A stretch of 64,000 bases of DNA from NCBI RefSeq assembly GCF_900107215.1, contig NZ_FNPD01000002.1:124001-188000 (forward strand). Reading direction: 5' to 3'. The notes under the pieces were generated by a model that was not told the DNA's origin, searched no databases, and was given only the letters and a program-made list of their open reading frames with translations. A program made the translations under genes and the position numbers. This document shows positions 1 through 8,301 of the stretch, in pieces; the first letter of the stretch is position 1, and every line of letters begins with the position of its first letter. This stretch comes from Acetomicrobium thermoterrenum DSM 13490. GTDB lineage: Bacteria; Synergistota; Synergistia; Synergistales; Acetomicrobiaceae.

Positions 1-1
1 C

Positions 2-133
2 GATACATCAGCTTTGGGCATGGCCTTCTTGCTGTCGATTTTCGGCATCGGCTTCATGGCTTTGCCACAGGGCGCTCACCCATATTGGTTTGCCCTGTGG
101 CTGTTTGCCTCTCTTATTCTCGTCAGAAGGTAG
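2..133 (+). CDS. C-terminal fragment of an integral membrane protein (cut by window edge)
   Basis: The reading frame is open from the left edge to a TAG at 131-133 and gives 43 residues. They are mostly hydrophobic (a Leu/Ile/Phe/Gly-rich helix, a short PQGAHP turn, then a second helix) and end in Val-Arg-Arg. This looks like the last one or two transmembrane helices of a permease or other polytopic protein, with the basic end in the cytoplasm. The family cannot be named from this fragment. It converges on polA, leaving 10 bases between the two stops. Confidence 0.55.
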   Translation, partial: DTSALGMAFLLSIFGIGFMALPQGAHPYWFALWLFASLILVRR

Positions 134-143
134 CGGCTGCGCT

Positions 144-2714
144 TCACACTTCGGCCAAAGTGCGGCCGCTCTTTAGGTTAACCTCCAGAGGCACCGAAAG
201 CTCTACGGCGCTTTCCATGCTCTCTTTTAGGATCCCGGAAACGACCTCCTCGTCCTTTGCGGAACATTCACAAATGAGTGAGTCATGAATTTGCAATATT
301 AGCGCAGCATCAATATTTTCTCTTTGTAGGGCTTCGTCCAAGCGTATCATGGCGATCTTTGTTATGTCGGCGGCCGTGCTTTGAATTGGGGTATTAATAG
401 CGACCCTTTTCAAAGCTGCCGTGCTGTTTCCCACTACTGTAGTAACCTCGTTCAGTGGTCTTCTTCTCCCAAAAAGCGAGAGGGTATAACCTCTCTTTCT
501 TGCCTCCTCATAGCTTTTTTCAATGTAATCTCCCACTTTAGGAAAGGCAGAAAAGTACCTATCTATAATTGTTTTGGCCTCTTCTCTGCCTATATTTAAC
601 CTCGATGCAAGGCCATAGGGAGTCATTCCGTACAGTAATCCGAAGTTTATCATTTTCGCCATTCTCCTAAGTTCTGGGGAAACCTTTTCCGTATCCACAC
701 CAAATATCCATGCTGCCGTCTCTGCATGAATATCTCTACCCTTCTCAAAGGCTTCGCATAGCTTTTTGTCTCCTGAAATGTGCGCCAGAACGCGTAACTC
801 TATCTGTGAATAATCGGCAGCGATAAATATGCCGTCCCTTCGATCCGGGATAAACGCCTCCTTTAGTTTCGTTGCCCAGTCACCGTAGGCAGGGAGGTTT
901 TGAAGGTTTGGATCTCGGCTGCTCAACCGCCCGGTACCGGTGCTCGTATGCTCAAATGTTGTATGCACCTTTCCGGTCTTGGGATCGATGGCGTCGATCA
1001 AGGGCTGTACAAATCCGGTAAGCATCTTAGTAAGCTCCCTGTGATCCAGGAGAAGTTTTGCCACCAATGCCTCGGGCCTATCCAATCGACTTAACTCCTC
1101 AAGAACGGTAACATCGGTCGAATATCCCGTTTTAGTCTTCTTTATGACAGGTAATCCCAGGTGATCGAAAAGCAGCCAACCAACCTGCTTGGGCGAGTTT
1201 AGGTTTACCTTGGAACCGGCCGCCATGTCTATGGAGGCCTTTACGTCATCGAGTGTTCTCTCCAGCTCATGCTTTACCTTCCAAAGATGGTCCAGGTCGA
1301 GGCGTATTCCCTTTCTTTCCATCTTTGAAAGGACAACCGACAAAGGTATATCGATTCGATACATGAGGCCATGCAATGCTTCGTCCATCTCTGAAGATAT
1401 CTTCCCGTACAGGTCAAAAAGGGACAAAGCCTCTTTATCGAGGCCTTCTTCGCTTTTCAGCATCCTTTTTATTTCGGCCAAACCTTCTTTGGATGACGAT
1501 TTGTCGGGATGAAGCAAATAATAAGCTATTTTGCCGTCCCATACCTTGTCCTTTTCAAAGGGTGCTTTCTTTATTGCAGTTGTAAACTCCTTGAACCCCC
1601 AGATCAGGATTTCTTTTTCCCTTAATTTTTCGACCAAAGCATCGTAATCGTCATCGCCTTTAGGCTCTAACAGATAAAAAGACCCTTCCCTTTCGGCTAA
1701 GACGCATCGTGAAAGGGCAAAGGACTGAGGATAACGGCCCCTGCCTTCAAAGGCTAAGGCTACGATTTTACTCCAATCTTGGCTTTTCTCAGTGTTTGGC
1801 GTCTTTTCACCCTCTCCCGCTTTAGAGCGAGTTTCCCTTGAATCGACATCCTTTACGCTCAGGCCAAGCCTTTCGGGTATCTGCTTAAAGCCAAGCCTTT
1901 GAAATATATCAATCAGTGCTTCTTTATCTCTTTCTCCCCCGCCTTTAAATTCATCGGGGTTTATACACAAGGTATCACGCAGGCGAATGAGCTCTCTCCA
2001 TTGGAACAGTTCGTCCTTTTTATCCTTCAGGCTCGATGCAATTTTTTGGGGCAGCTCGTTTATGTGGTCATATAAATTTTCCAAACTGCCATATTGTTGT
2101 ATTAATGCCGAAGCTCTTTTGGGCCCAATGCCGGGAATGCCGGGAATGTTATCCACTTTATCTCCTATCAAAGAGAGATAATCGGGAAAGGAAGAGGGAG
2201 GAAAACCAAACTCCTCTTCAAAGGTTTTTTCATCATATACCTTGAAAGTAGAAACGCCCTTTATGGGTCTCATGACTTTGACATCAGCCCTTATCAATTG
2301 GAGCATGTCCTTATCGGCCGTCAGCACTAAAGTGCTGCCCTTTCCCTCCAAAATACGAACGACAGAGGCTATTGCATCGTCTGCCTCAACGCCCTCAATC
2401 TCTATGACGGGATAACCGAGGTATTTCATTATTTCCTTTATGAGGAGCAATTGCGACTTAAACTCCTCAGGAGTCGGAGGCCTTCCTTCCTTGTATTCTT
2501 TGTATGCTTCATGCCTGAATGTCTCGCCTTTGGCATCGAAAAAGACAATGACTTGATCTGGGTTTTCATCGTTTATTATCTTAAGCAGCATATTTAAAAA
2601 TCCTAATATTGCATTGGTAGGCATACCATCGGGCGCGTTAAGTTCCGGCAAGGCATAGAAAGCCCTGAAGGCCAAGGCATGTCCATCCACTAAAAGTATC
2701 CTTTCTTCCTTCAA
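144..2714 (-). CDS. polA: DNA polymerase I (family A)
   Basis: This 856-residue protein has the 5'-3' exonuclease/FEN domain first (LLVDGHALAFRAFYALP near residue 7, then the GIPGIGPKRA helix-hairpin-helix). A degenerate 3'-5' exonuclease region and the polymerase palm/fingers follow, with DYSQIELR (motif A) and RRMAKMINFGLLYG (motif B). It would act in Okazaki fragment maturation and repair. The Asp-x-Glu of the proofreading site is not visible, so proofreading is probably lost. Motif C reads HDS (Asp811-Ser812), where the family normally has HDE. An ATG at 2762 is in frame, but a consensus promoter lies between it and the gene, so I start at the TTG at 2714, ten bases after a GGGAG Shine-Dalgarno. 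Length is normal. Confidence 0.95.
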   Translation of the reverse strand: MKEERILLVDGHALAFRAFYALPELNAPDGMPTNAILGFLNMLLKIINDENPDQVIVFFDAKGETFRHEAYKEYKEGRPPTPEEFKSQLLLIKEIMKYLGYPVIEIEGVEADDAIASVVRILEGKGSTLVLTADKDMLQLIRADVKVMRPIKGVSTFKVYDEKTFEEEFGFPPSSFPDYLSLIGDKVDNIPGIPGIGPKRASALIQQYGSLENLYDHINELPQKIASSLKDKKDELFQWRELIRLRDTLCINPDEFKGGGERDKEALIDIFQRLGFKQIPERLGLSVKDVDSRETRSKAGEGEKTPNTEKSQDWSKIVALAFEGRGRYPQSFALSRCVLAEREGSFYLLEPKGDDDYDALVEKLREKEILIWGFKEFTTAIKKAPFEKDKVWDGKIAYYLLHPDKSSSKEGLAEIKRMLKSEEGLDKEALSLFDLYGKISSEMDEALHGLMYRIDIPLSVVLSKMERKGIRLDLDHLWKVKHELERTLDDVKASIDMAAGSKVNLNSPKQVGWLLFDHLGLPVIKKTKTGYSTDVTVLEELSRLDRPEALVAKLLLDHRELTKMLTGFVQPLIDAIDPKTGKVHTTFEHTSTGTGRLSSRDPNLQNLPAYGDWATKLKEAFIPDRRDGIFIAADYSQIELRVLAHISGDKKLCEAFEKGRDIHAETAAWIFGVDTEKVSPELRRMAKMINFGLLYGMTPYGLASRLNIGREEAKTIIDRYFSAFPKVGDYIEKSYEEARKRGYTLSLFGRRRPLNEVTTVVGNSTAALKRVAINTPIQSTAADITKIAMIRLDEALQRENIDAALILQIHDSLICECSAKDEEVVSGILKESMESAVELSVPLEVNLKSGRTLAEV

Positions 2715-2746
2715 AAAGCGACATCTCCCTTTTAGTTTTTGATACA

Positions 2747-2775
2747 ATTGTAATATATGCAACAGCCGATGACAA
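2747..2775 (-). promoter_or_regulatory. Sigma-70 type promoter of polA
   Basis: On the minus strand TTGTCA (2775-2770) is followed after exactly 17 bases by TACAAT (2752-2747). This predicts a transcript start near 2740. The upstream ATG at 2762 would then be untranscribed, which supports the TTG start at 2714. Confidence 0.65.
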
Positions 2776-2876
2776 AGGCAGATTTTTGTACCATCTTCAA
2801 GTCTAAAAATGCCATAATGTTTATTGGATGCTGAAATATCACATTACTCGTTACTCTTGATTAGGAGGTATTATTC

Positions 2877-4196
2877 ATGAACGGAGTCAGAGTTCGCTTC
2901 GCCCCGAGTCCGACGGGAAATCTTCACATTGGAGGTGCCCATACGGCACTTTTTAATTGGCTTTGGGCAAGGCACATGGGCGGTAAATTTGTGCTTCGCA
3001 TAGAAGATTCGGACAGAGAAAGGTCAACCCTGGAATATGAGGAAAGCATATATTCCGGCCTTGAATGGCTTGGCTTGCTGTGGGACGAAGGCCCCAGAGC
3101 CGGTGGTCCTTATGGTCCCTACCGTCAATCCGAAAGGCTTGAAATATATAGGGAATATGCCGGCAAGCTGGTGGATAGGGGGCTCGCCTATCGCGAAGGC
3201 GAAGCCATTATATTCAGGGTCGTTCCCGGCGAGATAGTGTCCTTCGATGATATAGTTTACGGACATATTGAGGTTAAAAGCGAAACCTTAAAGGACATAG
3301 TAATGATAAAAAGCGACGGAATGCCAACCTATAATTATGCCGTTGTCATAGACGACTACACTATGTCCATAACCCACGTCATAAGAGGGGAGGACCACAT
3401 CGCCAATACGCCTAAGCAAATATTGCTTTATAAGGCCCTGGGTTTCGAGCTCCCGCAATTTGCACATCTGCCAATGATTCTTGGAAAAGACAAAAAGAAA
3501 CTTTCTAAAAGGCACGGAGCCACCAACGTGCTTGAATATAAAGATATGGGCTTTTTGCCAGAAGCGTTATTTAACTTCCTTGCTTTGCTGGGATGGTCAC
3601 CGGGAGATGACCGCGAGATCTTTACCATAGAAGAAGCCGTCGAGTTGTTTGACATCAAAGACGTAAATAAAAGGGCAGCGGTATTCGATATGGACAAATT
3701 GCGCCACATCAATCAGGAACATATCAAGCGAATGAATCCCGACAAACGTCTGGAAGCCGTCAAGCCATTCTGGGAAGATTTGGGACTGCCTTATCACAAC
3801 CATAGCTCCGATTATCTGGCCAAGGTCTTAGGTATAATGGAAGGAAGGGGACAAACCTTAAAGGAGCTGGCAGAATATACTGATTATTTCTTGACCTTCG
3901 AGCCCGTTAAAGAAAGGGTCGATCGCGAATACGCTGCAGCTTCTAAGGAGGTGTTGGGTCCCTTTTGTGAGGATATGATAAAACTATCCCAGTGGGAAAC
4001 GAAGGCTTTGGAAGATTTCGCTCGGGAGTGGAGCAACAAAAAAGAAGTGCCTTTGAAAAAGATAGCCATGCCGTTGAGAATCCTTCTGACGGGCACCAAG
4101 GTTAGCCCGGGAATTTTCAAAGTTATCGAACTTCTTGGAAAGGACGAGACGATAAAAAGGCTTTCCCACTGGGGCATACTCAACGTATCCGAATAA
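2877..4196 (+). CDS. gltX: Glutamate--tRNA ligase
   Basis: This 439-residue class I aminoacyl-tRNA synthetase charges tRNA-Glu with glutamate in the cytoplasm. The opening RFAPSPTGNLHIGGAHTA carries the HIGH-type signature and KKLSKRHG is the KMSKS equivalent. It is somewhat shorter than the usual 470-490 residues. The start ATG follows AGGAGG at good spacing. The organism also carries gatCAB (51311-54553), so this enzyme may be non-discriminating and also form Glu-tRNA-Gln for amidation; that is inference. It is transcribed alone, divergently from polA, and ends in a strong terminator. Confidence 0.95.
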   Translation: MNGVRVRFAPSPTGNLHIGGAHTALFNWLWARHMGGKFVLRIEDSDRERSTLEYEESIYSGLEWLGLLWDEGPRAGGPYGPYRQSERLEIYREYAGKLVDRGLAYREGEAIIFRVVPGEIVSFDDIVYGHIEVKSETLKDIVMIKSDGMPTYNYAVVIDDYTMSITHVIRGEDHIANTPKQILLYKALGFELPQFAHLPMILGKDKKKLSKRHGATNVLEYKDMGFLPEALFNFLALLGWSPGDDREIFTIEEAVELFDIKDVNKRAAVFDMDKLRHINQEHIKRMNPDKRLEAVKPFWEDLGLPYHNHSSDYLAKVLGIMEGRGQTLKELAEYTDYFLTFEPVKERVDREYAAASKEVLGPFCEDMIKLSQWETKALEDFAREWSNKKEVPLKKIAMPLRILLTGTKVSPGIFKVIELLGKDETIKRLSHWGILNVSE

Positions 4197-4215
4197 GTTT
4201 TCAAACTAAACTTTG

Positions 4216-4261
4216 AAAAAGGGCCCGAGCATTTTAATCATAAGCCGCTCGGGCCCTTTTT
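4216..4261. terminator. Bidirectional intrinsic terminator between gltX and the mbh operon
   Basis: GGGCCCGAGC at 4221-4230 pairs perfectly with GCTCGGGCCC at 4247-4256. The stem is flanked by AAAAA on the left and TTTTT on the right, so it can end transcription both from gltX (plus) and from mbhN (minus, stop at 4274). Confidence 0.9.
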
Positions 4262-4273
4262 GTATTCGTATTT

Positions 4274-4678
4274 CTAATTATTCCCCACCACAACCTGTTC
4301 TTTTCTATTATAGGAGGCCAGTAAGAACTCGTTGCTCATCGATAGACACTGTACAGGGCATATCTCGGTACATTGAGCACAGAAACAACATCGGTCAACA
4401 TGTACCATAATTTTCTTTTCCTCCGTTATATAGGATATAGCATTGGCGGGACATACTCTTACGCACAATCTGCAGCCGATGCACTTATCTTTATCGTATG
4501 CTATCCTTCCCCTGAAGCCCTCGGGCGTTGGCACTGGTGGGTTAAGCTCTACCTCGCCCGATTTAACCCTTTTCAATACAGCCAACAAGTGATCCGGTAT
4601 GTGCGCCAGCGGAAACAAATTGGTAAAGGGCTTTTTGAAGAATTGCTTGATGTTGATAAATAACATTTTATTTATCAT
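4274..4678 (-). CDS. mbhN: Membrane-bound [NiFe] hydrogenase ferredoxin-like subunit MbhN
   Basis: This 134-residue NuoI-like protein has two [4Fe-4S] motifs: Cys66-x2-Cys-x2-Cys-x3-Cys76 followed by Pro, and Cys97-x2-Cys-x2-Cys-x3-Cys107 followed by Pro. It is expected to take electrons from reduced ferredoxin and pass them to MbhJ on the cytoplasmic face. It is the last gene of the 14-gene operon, 12 bases after mbhM, and is followed by the terminator at 4216-4261. The gene order and the TGFRGR-like region before the first cluster match the NuoI/EchF/MbhN family. Confidence 0.88.
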   Translation of the reverse strand: MINKMLFINIKQFFKKPFTNLFPLAHIPDHLLAVLKRVKSGEVELNPPVPTPEGFRGRIAYDKDKCIGCRLCVRVCPANAISYITEEKKIMVHVDRCCFCAQCTEICPVQCLSMSNEFLLASYNRKEQVVVGNN

Positions 4679-4690
4679 TTTGTGTCCCTC

Positions 4691-5686
4691 CTAAAAAAAC
4701 ATCACATCTAGCGTAACGAGGACCATCCCCGCCAGCGCCAACCCTCCCATTTGAAACCAGTAAAATTGGGAGGCCTGCCATATTTTAAACCTTCCGTACA
4801 TCGTCCTGACTACAGTAATGGCCACAATCTGAACCAGAAACACCTTTACCCAAAACCAGATAAAATCTACCAGCACGAATGATGCTCCGTTTAAGCCAAA
4901 CAACTTGCCCAGCGAAAAGGGGAAGAAGAGCGGTACCAACAATGCAGACATGGCAAGGGATCGTAGGGCAAAAGTGAGTTTAAACAGCGCTAAATTCCTT
5001 CCCGAATATTCAGCCAAGAAGCCTTCCAAAATCTCCGTCTTGGCCTCGGCAATATCCATCGGGACCTTGCCCACTTCTGCCGGAACCACTCCCAGCAAGG
5101 AGAGAAGAAGGGCAAAAATTCCCATGCCGCCAATCAAACCGACGGTATTCCATACAGGAACGGCGACAAAGGTCTCCAAGCTAAAAGGAGCTCCCGGAAC
5201 TCCCCTCTTGTATACCAACCATGCCAGAGTCAAAACTACGAGTGCCAAGGGAAGCTCATAGCTCATCATCAAGACCATTTCCCGCTGTGACCCGACGTTG
5301 GCATAGGGAGAGCCGCTGGCGAAGCCTCCGATAACCATCATCACAGCGGAAGCTGCGAGTAGGTAGAGTATTAAAATAATATCTCCGTTTCCGGCCAAGA
5401 TTGGCGGTATGGAACCGATGGGAATATATAAAAAGATCAACAGCGTCAACGCCATGGCCATCCAAGGAGATGCCTGAAACACGGCCCTGACAGCCCTTCT
5501 GGGAACTATGGACTCCTTTCCCAACAATTTTATTACATCGTAAAAAGGCTGCAGCAAGGGCGGTCCAAAGCGCCTCTGCATTCGAGCGTGAACGATCCTA
5601 TCGACTCCTTCATACAAAAGAGCAATCAATATAACAAGGCAAAAGAGCGCAAAACCCGATACAATCTTCGTAAGCAGCGGGCTCAT
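4691..5686 (-). CDS. mbhM: Hydrogenase membrane anchor subunit MbhM (NuoH-like)
   Basis: This 331-residue protein has about eight hydrophobic segments and the conserved NuoH/HyfC/MbhM stretch QPFYDVIKLLGKE near residue 47. A later acidic loop, DIAEAKTEILEGFLAEYSG, is the hallmark loop that faces the electron-carrying module in complex I relatives. It anchors the peripheral hydrogenase arm and couples electron flow to the ion pump. Its ATG overlaps the mbhL stop by four bases. Confidence 0.9.
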   Translation of the reverse strand: MSPLLTKIVSGFALFCLVILIALLYEGVDRIVHARMQRRFGPPLLQPFYDVIKLLGKESIVPRRAVRAVFQASPWMAMALTLLIFLYIPIGSIPPILAGNGDIILILYLLAASAVMMVIGGFASGSPYANVGSQREMVLMMSYELPLALVVLTLAWLVYKRGVPGAPFSLETFVAVPVWNTVGLIGGMGIFALLLSLLGVVPAEVGKVPMDIAEAKTEILEGFLAEYSGRNLALFKLTFALRSLAMSALLVPLFFPFSLGKLFGLNGASFVLVDFIWFWVKVFLVQIVAITVVRTMYGRFKIWQASQFYWFQMGGLALAGMVLVTLDVMFF

Positions 5687-6918
5687 CTATGCATCAGCCT
5701 CCTCGTCTTATCACGGCACATCCTTATCAGCTCCTCCTTGGTCGCGATAGTAGATGAACCTTTCTCATTAACGACCAACATCCTCTCCATACAAGAAATG
5801 CAGGGGTCTATGCTGTTAATGATTAGCGGAGCATCAGCTATCTCCTGATCTTTAAACATAATGGGCCACGACATGGCATTCGCATAGGTTGGAGCTCTGA
5901 CCTTCCACCACGTAACGTTTTCCTGCGCCTGAGTCAGTTTGACGACATGAGTATCATCTCCTCGAGGCGCTTCTATAGATGATTGGCCTACACCATCAGC
6001 TGTCTTTAACAGGTTCAACAGTTTTGCTGGTTTCGGCTCATGCATGATCGGCCCTTCCGGCAGGCCGTCCATGCATTGTTCTATAATTTCCAAAGATTGA
6101 TAAACCTCCATGACCCTCACGAAAAATCTGTCGAAAACATCGCCCTGAGCATTGCCGAAGTAATCCTGCGGAACAATTGGCTCTACCTTCAAATCCTCGT
6201 AAGCCTCATAGGGGGAAGACCATCTGAGGTCAACGCGCAATCCGCTGGCACGCGCCGTGGGGCCAACGGCACAATATTTCACGGCATCTTGTTCGGAAAG
6301 CACGCCAACGTTTCGCATCCTGGCTTTGACGATAGGATCCTCGGTAACGGCATTATAAAAATACGAGAACTCCCGCTTGTAATATTCGACCATTTCTTTT
6401 ATTGCTTCAGCCACTTGGAAAGTTATATCCCGACGAGCGCCCCCTATCGTACCGACGCCATAATTTACCCTATTGCCCGTCATGGCCTCCAATACATCCA
6501 TGACCTTTTCCCGAAGCAACATACCCAAATTGAAGGCTGAGTCGTATCCGAAGGTATAACAAGCTACGCCAGCCCAGAGGATATGGGAGTGTATACGTTC
6601 AAGCTCCAGCAAGATAGTGCGTATATACTTTGCCCTCGGAGGAACTGGAATGCTGGCAGCATCTTCTACAGCCCTCACAAAGGAAATTATGTGAGCAAAT
6701 GAACAGATACCACATATCCTTTCCGCCAGATATATGACTTGAATGGGATTTCTTTCCCTTGCCATATATTCAATCCCTCGATGTATTGCGCCAGGCCGTA
6801 TGCGCACATCTACAATTCTTTCGCCATCAACTTGCAGCCAGGCGGTAATCGGCTCCTTGAGGCCTACATGAACAGGACCGATCGGAATAGTATAAGTTTT
6901 TCCCTCTTCAATAGCCAT
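5683..6918 (-). CDS. mbhL: Membrane-bound [NiFe] hydrogenase large (catalytic) subunit MbhL
   Basis: This 411-residue homologue of complex I 49-kDa/NuoD keeps both nickel-binding pairs: Cys69-x2-Cys72 in ERICGICSFAH and Cys373-x2-Cys376 in DPCISCMER. That marks it as a real proton-reducing group 4 [NiFe] enzyme, not a Mbs/Mbx sulphur reductase or NuoD, which lack these cysteines. It produces H2 with electrons from ferredoxin by way of MbhN and MbhJ. The protein runs only about 35 residues past the last CxxC, so a C-terminal maturation extension, if present, is of the short energy-converting type. Confidence 0.93.
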   Translation of the reverse strand: MAIEEGKTYTIPIGPVHVGLKEPITAWLQVDGERIVDVRIRPGAIHRGIEYMARERNPIQVIYLAERICGICSFAHIISFVRAVEDAASIPVPPRAKYIRTILLELERIHSHILWAGVACYTFGYDSAFNLGMLLREKVMDVLEAMTGNRVNYGVGTIGGARRDITFQVAEAIKEMVEYYKREFSYFYNAVTEDPIVKARMRNVGVLSEQDAVKYCAVGPTARASGLRVDLRWSSPYEAYEDLKVEPIVPQDYFGNAQGDVFDRFFVRVMEVYQSLEIIEQCMDGLPEGPIMHEPKPAKLLNLLKTADGVGQSSIEAPRGDDTHVVKLTQAQENVTWWKVRAPTYANAMSWPIMFKDQEIADAPLIINSIDPCISCMERMLVVNEKGSSTIATKEELIRMCRDKTRRLMHR

Positions 6919-6932
6919 CGCTCATCACCTTT

Positions 6933-7478
6933 TCAAGAAAGTTCCCGTATATGTTTGGGAGATAACCCGGAATCGTCACGCCGCCAGGGATGAACCTTTT
7001 CATCCCAATTTTCGGGCAAAAATACCAACGATTGATCCGGCAACCCCTCGAAAGACACGCCTAGCATCTCATGCATCTCTCGCTCGCTGTATTCAATGCC
7101 AGGAATCTTATCATAAAGAGAAGGCATCGTAAGATCATTCTTTTGAACTTTTACAGAGACGACAACGCCCACTCTTTTGCCTCGTCCCGCACTGGTAAAG
7201 AGAGAGAAATGGTAATTCAGCAATACGAAATCTCCCGCATCGTCTCCGGATATCACATGAAATATAGGGAAATCGAGCATAAAGAGGGAGTCGACAAGAT
7301 CAATAAAGGCACCTTTGTCGCATGTGATCCACATGTCATAAAAGGACATCTTTTCTTCTGCTCCGGCCACCATCTCTCTTATCTCCAAGCTTTCCAGGTT
7401 ATTAGCCAACCTTTCTTCCAAGAAAGATTTTATCTCCTCAGGCGTTTTAGGAAGGGGGTTCAGGCTGTATTTAAACAT
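6933..7478 (-). CDS. mbhK: Hydrogenase subunit MbhK (NuoC-like)
   Basis: This 181-residue 30-kDa/NuoC-type subunit helps dock the catalytic arm. The family signature is seen as SEREMHEMLGVSFEGLPDQS and then PWRRD near the C-terminus. I start at the ATG at 7478 because GGGAGG lies eight bases upstream. A longer in-frame start at 7499 has no such site. The ATG overlaps the mbhJ stop by eight bases, suggesting translational coupling. Confidence 0.87.
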   Translation of the reverse strand: MFKYSLNPLPKTPEEIKSFLEERLANNLESLEIREMVAGAEEKMSFYDMWITCDKGAFIDLVDSLFMLDFPIFHVISGDDAGDFVLLNYHFSLFTSAGRGKRVGVVVSVKVQKNDLTMPSLYDKIPGIEYSEREMHEMLGVSFEGLPDQSLVFLPENWDEKVHPWRRDDSGLSPKHIRELS

Positions 7479-7953
7479 CGGCAATGCCTCCCGTCCCAAG
7501 CAGCTCGTTTCTTTTCTCCTCGAGCTTTGCGATCGCCTTAGTCACGCCATCGATGATCGCCTCAGGCCTCGGCGGACAGCCATGTACATAGACATCTACA
7601 GGAAGTATTTGATCCACAGGACCGTCTAAGTTGTAGGATTTATAAAACACGTCCCCGGAGGCACCACAATTTCCTACGACTATTACCACCTTAGGATTGG
7701 GCATTTGAGCATAAACTCTCCTCAACCTATCAGTCATATATTTCGTAACCGGTCCGGTGACCAATAAGGCATCGGCATGCCTTGGAGTCCCTACTAACTT
7801 CATGCCAAAGCGTTCTATGTCGTATCTGGGCGTAAGCAAGGCAACAATTTCTATATCGCAACCGTTACAGGACCCGCTGTTGCAATGAAAGGCCCATATC
7901 GACCTCGGCAAAATTCCAAGTTCTTTCTTTATGTCCACCTTAAACATATCCAC
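7471..7953 (-). CDS. mbhJ: Hydrogenase small subunit MbhJ (NuoB-like)
   Basis: This 160-residue NuoB/EchC-like protein holds one [4Fe-4S] cluster next to the NiFe site. The likely ligands are Cys29, Cys32 (SCNGCDIE), Cys96 (GNCG) and Cys126 (HGCPPRP), with an extra Cys24. It passes electrons from MbhN to MbhL. The length fits the family, and mbhK overlaps its end. Confidence 0.92.
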   Translation of the reverse strand: MDMFKVDIKKELGILPRSIWAFHCNSGSCNGCDIEIVALLTPRYDIERFGMKLVGTPRHADALLVTGPVTKYMTDRLRRVYAQMPNPKVVIVVGNCGASGDVFYKSYNLDGPVDQILPVDVYVHGCPPRPEAIIDGVTKAIAKLEEKRNELLGTGGIADV

Positions 7954-7959
7954 GTCCTC

Positions 7960-8301
7960 CTATAAAAGAATCAAAATCGAAATGACGGCAACAGTTACGA
8001 CCAAAATCCCCATGTAATCGGACAGTATTCCCGTGTGCATGCTCACCAACACATCGTAGAAACGAGAAAGCGCTTTCGTAAAACCCCAGTAGGACGAACT
8101 GGCGGGAACGGCCAAATCCTCGCCGTCTTGGGGAACTGGATTTCCTCCGTAAAATACTTCATCCTGATATGTGCCCTTTTCGTAGTCTCCTCTTCCCGTC
8201 GAGCGCAAGAATAAAACAATAAGAGCTCCAAGGGCAAAGAACATAACCCAAGCATATACGTTCCAAAAGCCAAATCCTGTGTATACAGTCCCGAGGACCA
8301 T
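7960..8301 (-). CDS. mbhI: Small membrane subunit MbhI
   Basis: This 113-residue protein has one hydrophobic helix near the N-terminus, a polar central loop (residues about 35-75) and a second helix at the very C-terminus. Position and form match MbhI of the archaeal Mbh operon, the subunit that bridges the antiporter-like and hydrogenase membrane modules. Sequence motifs alone would not name it; the call rests on the exact operon order. It overlaps the mbhH stop by one base. Confidence 0.72.
   Translation of the reverse strand: MVLGTVYTGFGFWNVYAWVMFFALGALIVLFLRSTGRGDYEKGTYQDEVFYGGNPVPQDGEDLAVPASSSYWGFTKALSRFYDVLVSMHTGILSDYMGILVVTVAVISILILL

Noticed and set aside
132-170. GC-rich inverted repeat (AGCGGCTGC / GCGGCCGCT) at the polA 3' end, a possible terminator of the left-edge gene
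   Set aside because: The loop is 21 bases and there is no T-run after it; most of it lies inside polA coding sequence.
6040-6540. Long plus-strand open frame (166 codons) opposite mbhL
   Set aside because: It is a shadow of mbhL, which has all family motifs; there is no ribosome site or recognisable domain.
6933-7499. Longer start of mbhK at 7499
   Set aside because: The ATG at 7478 has GGGAGG at eight bases and gives the usual N-terminus; the longer form has no ribosome site.
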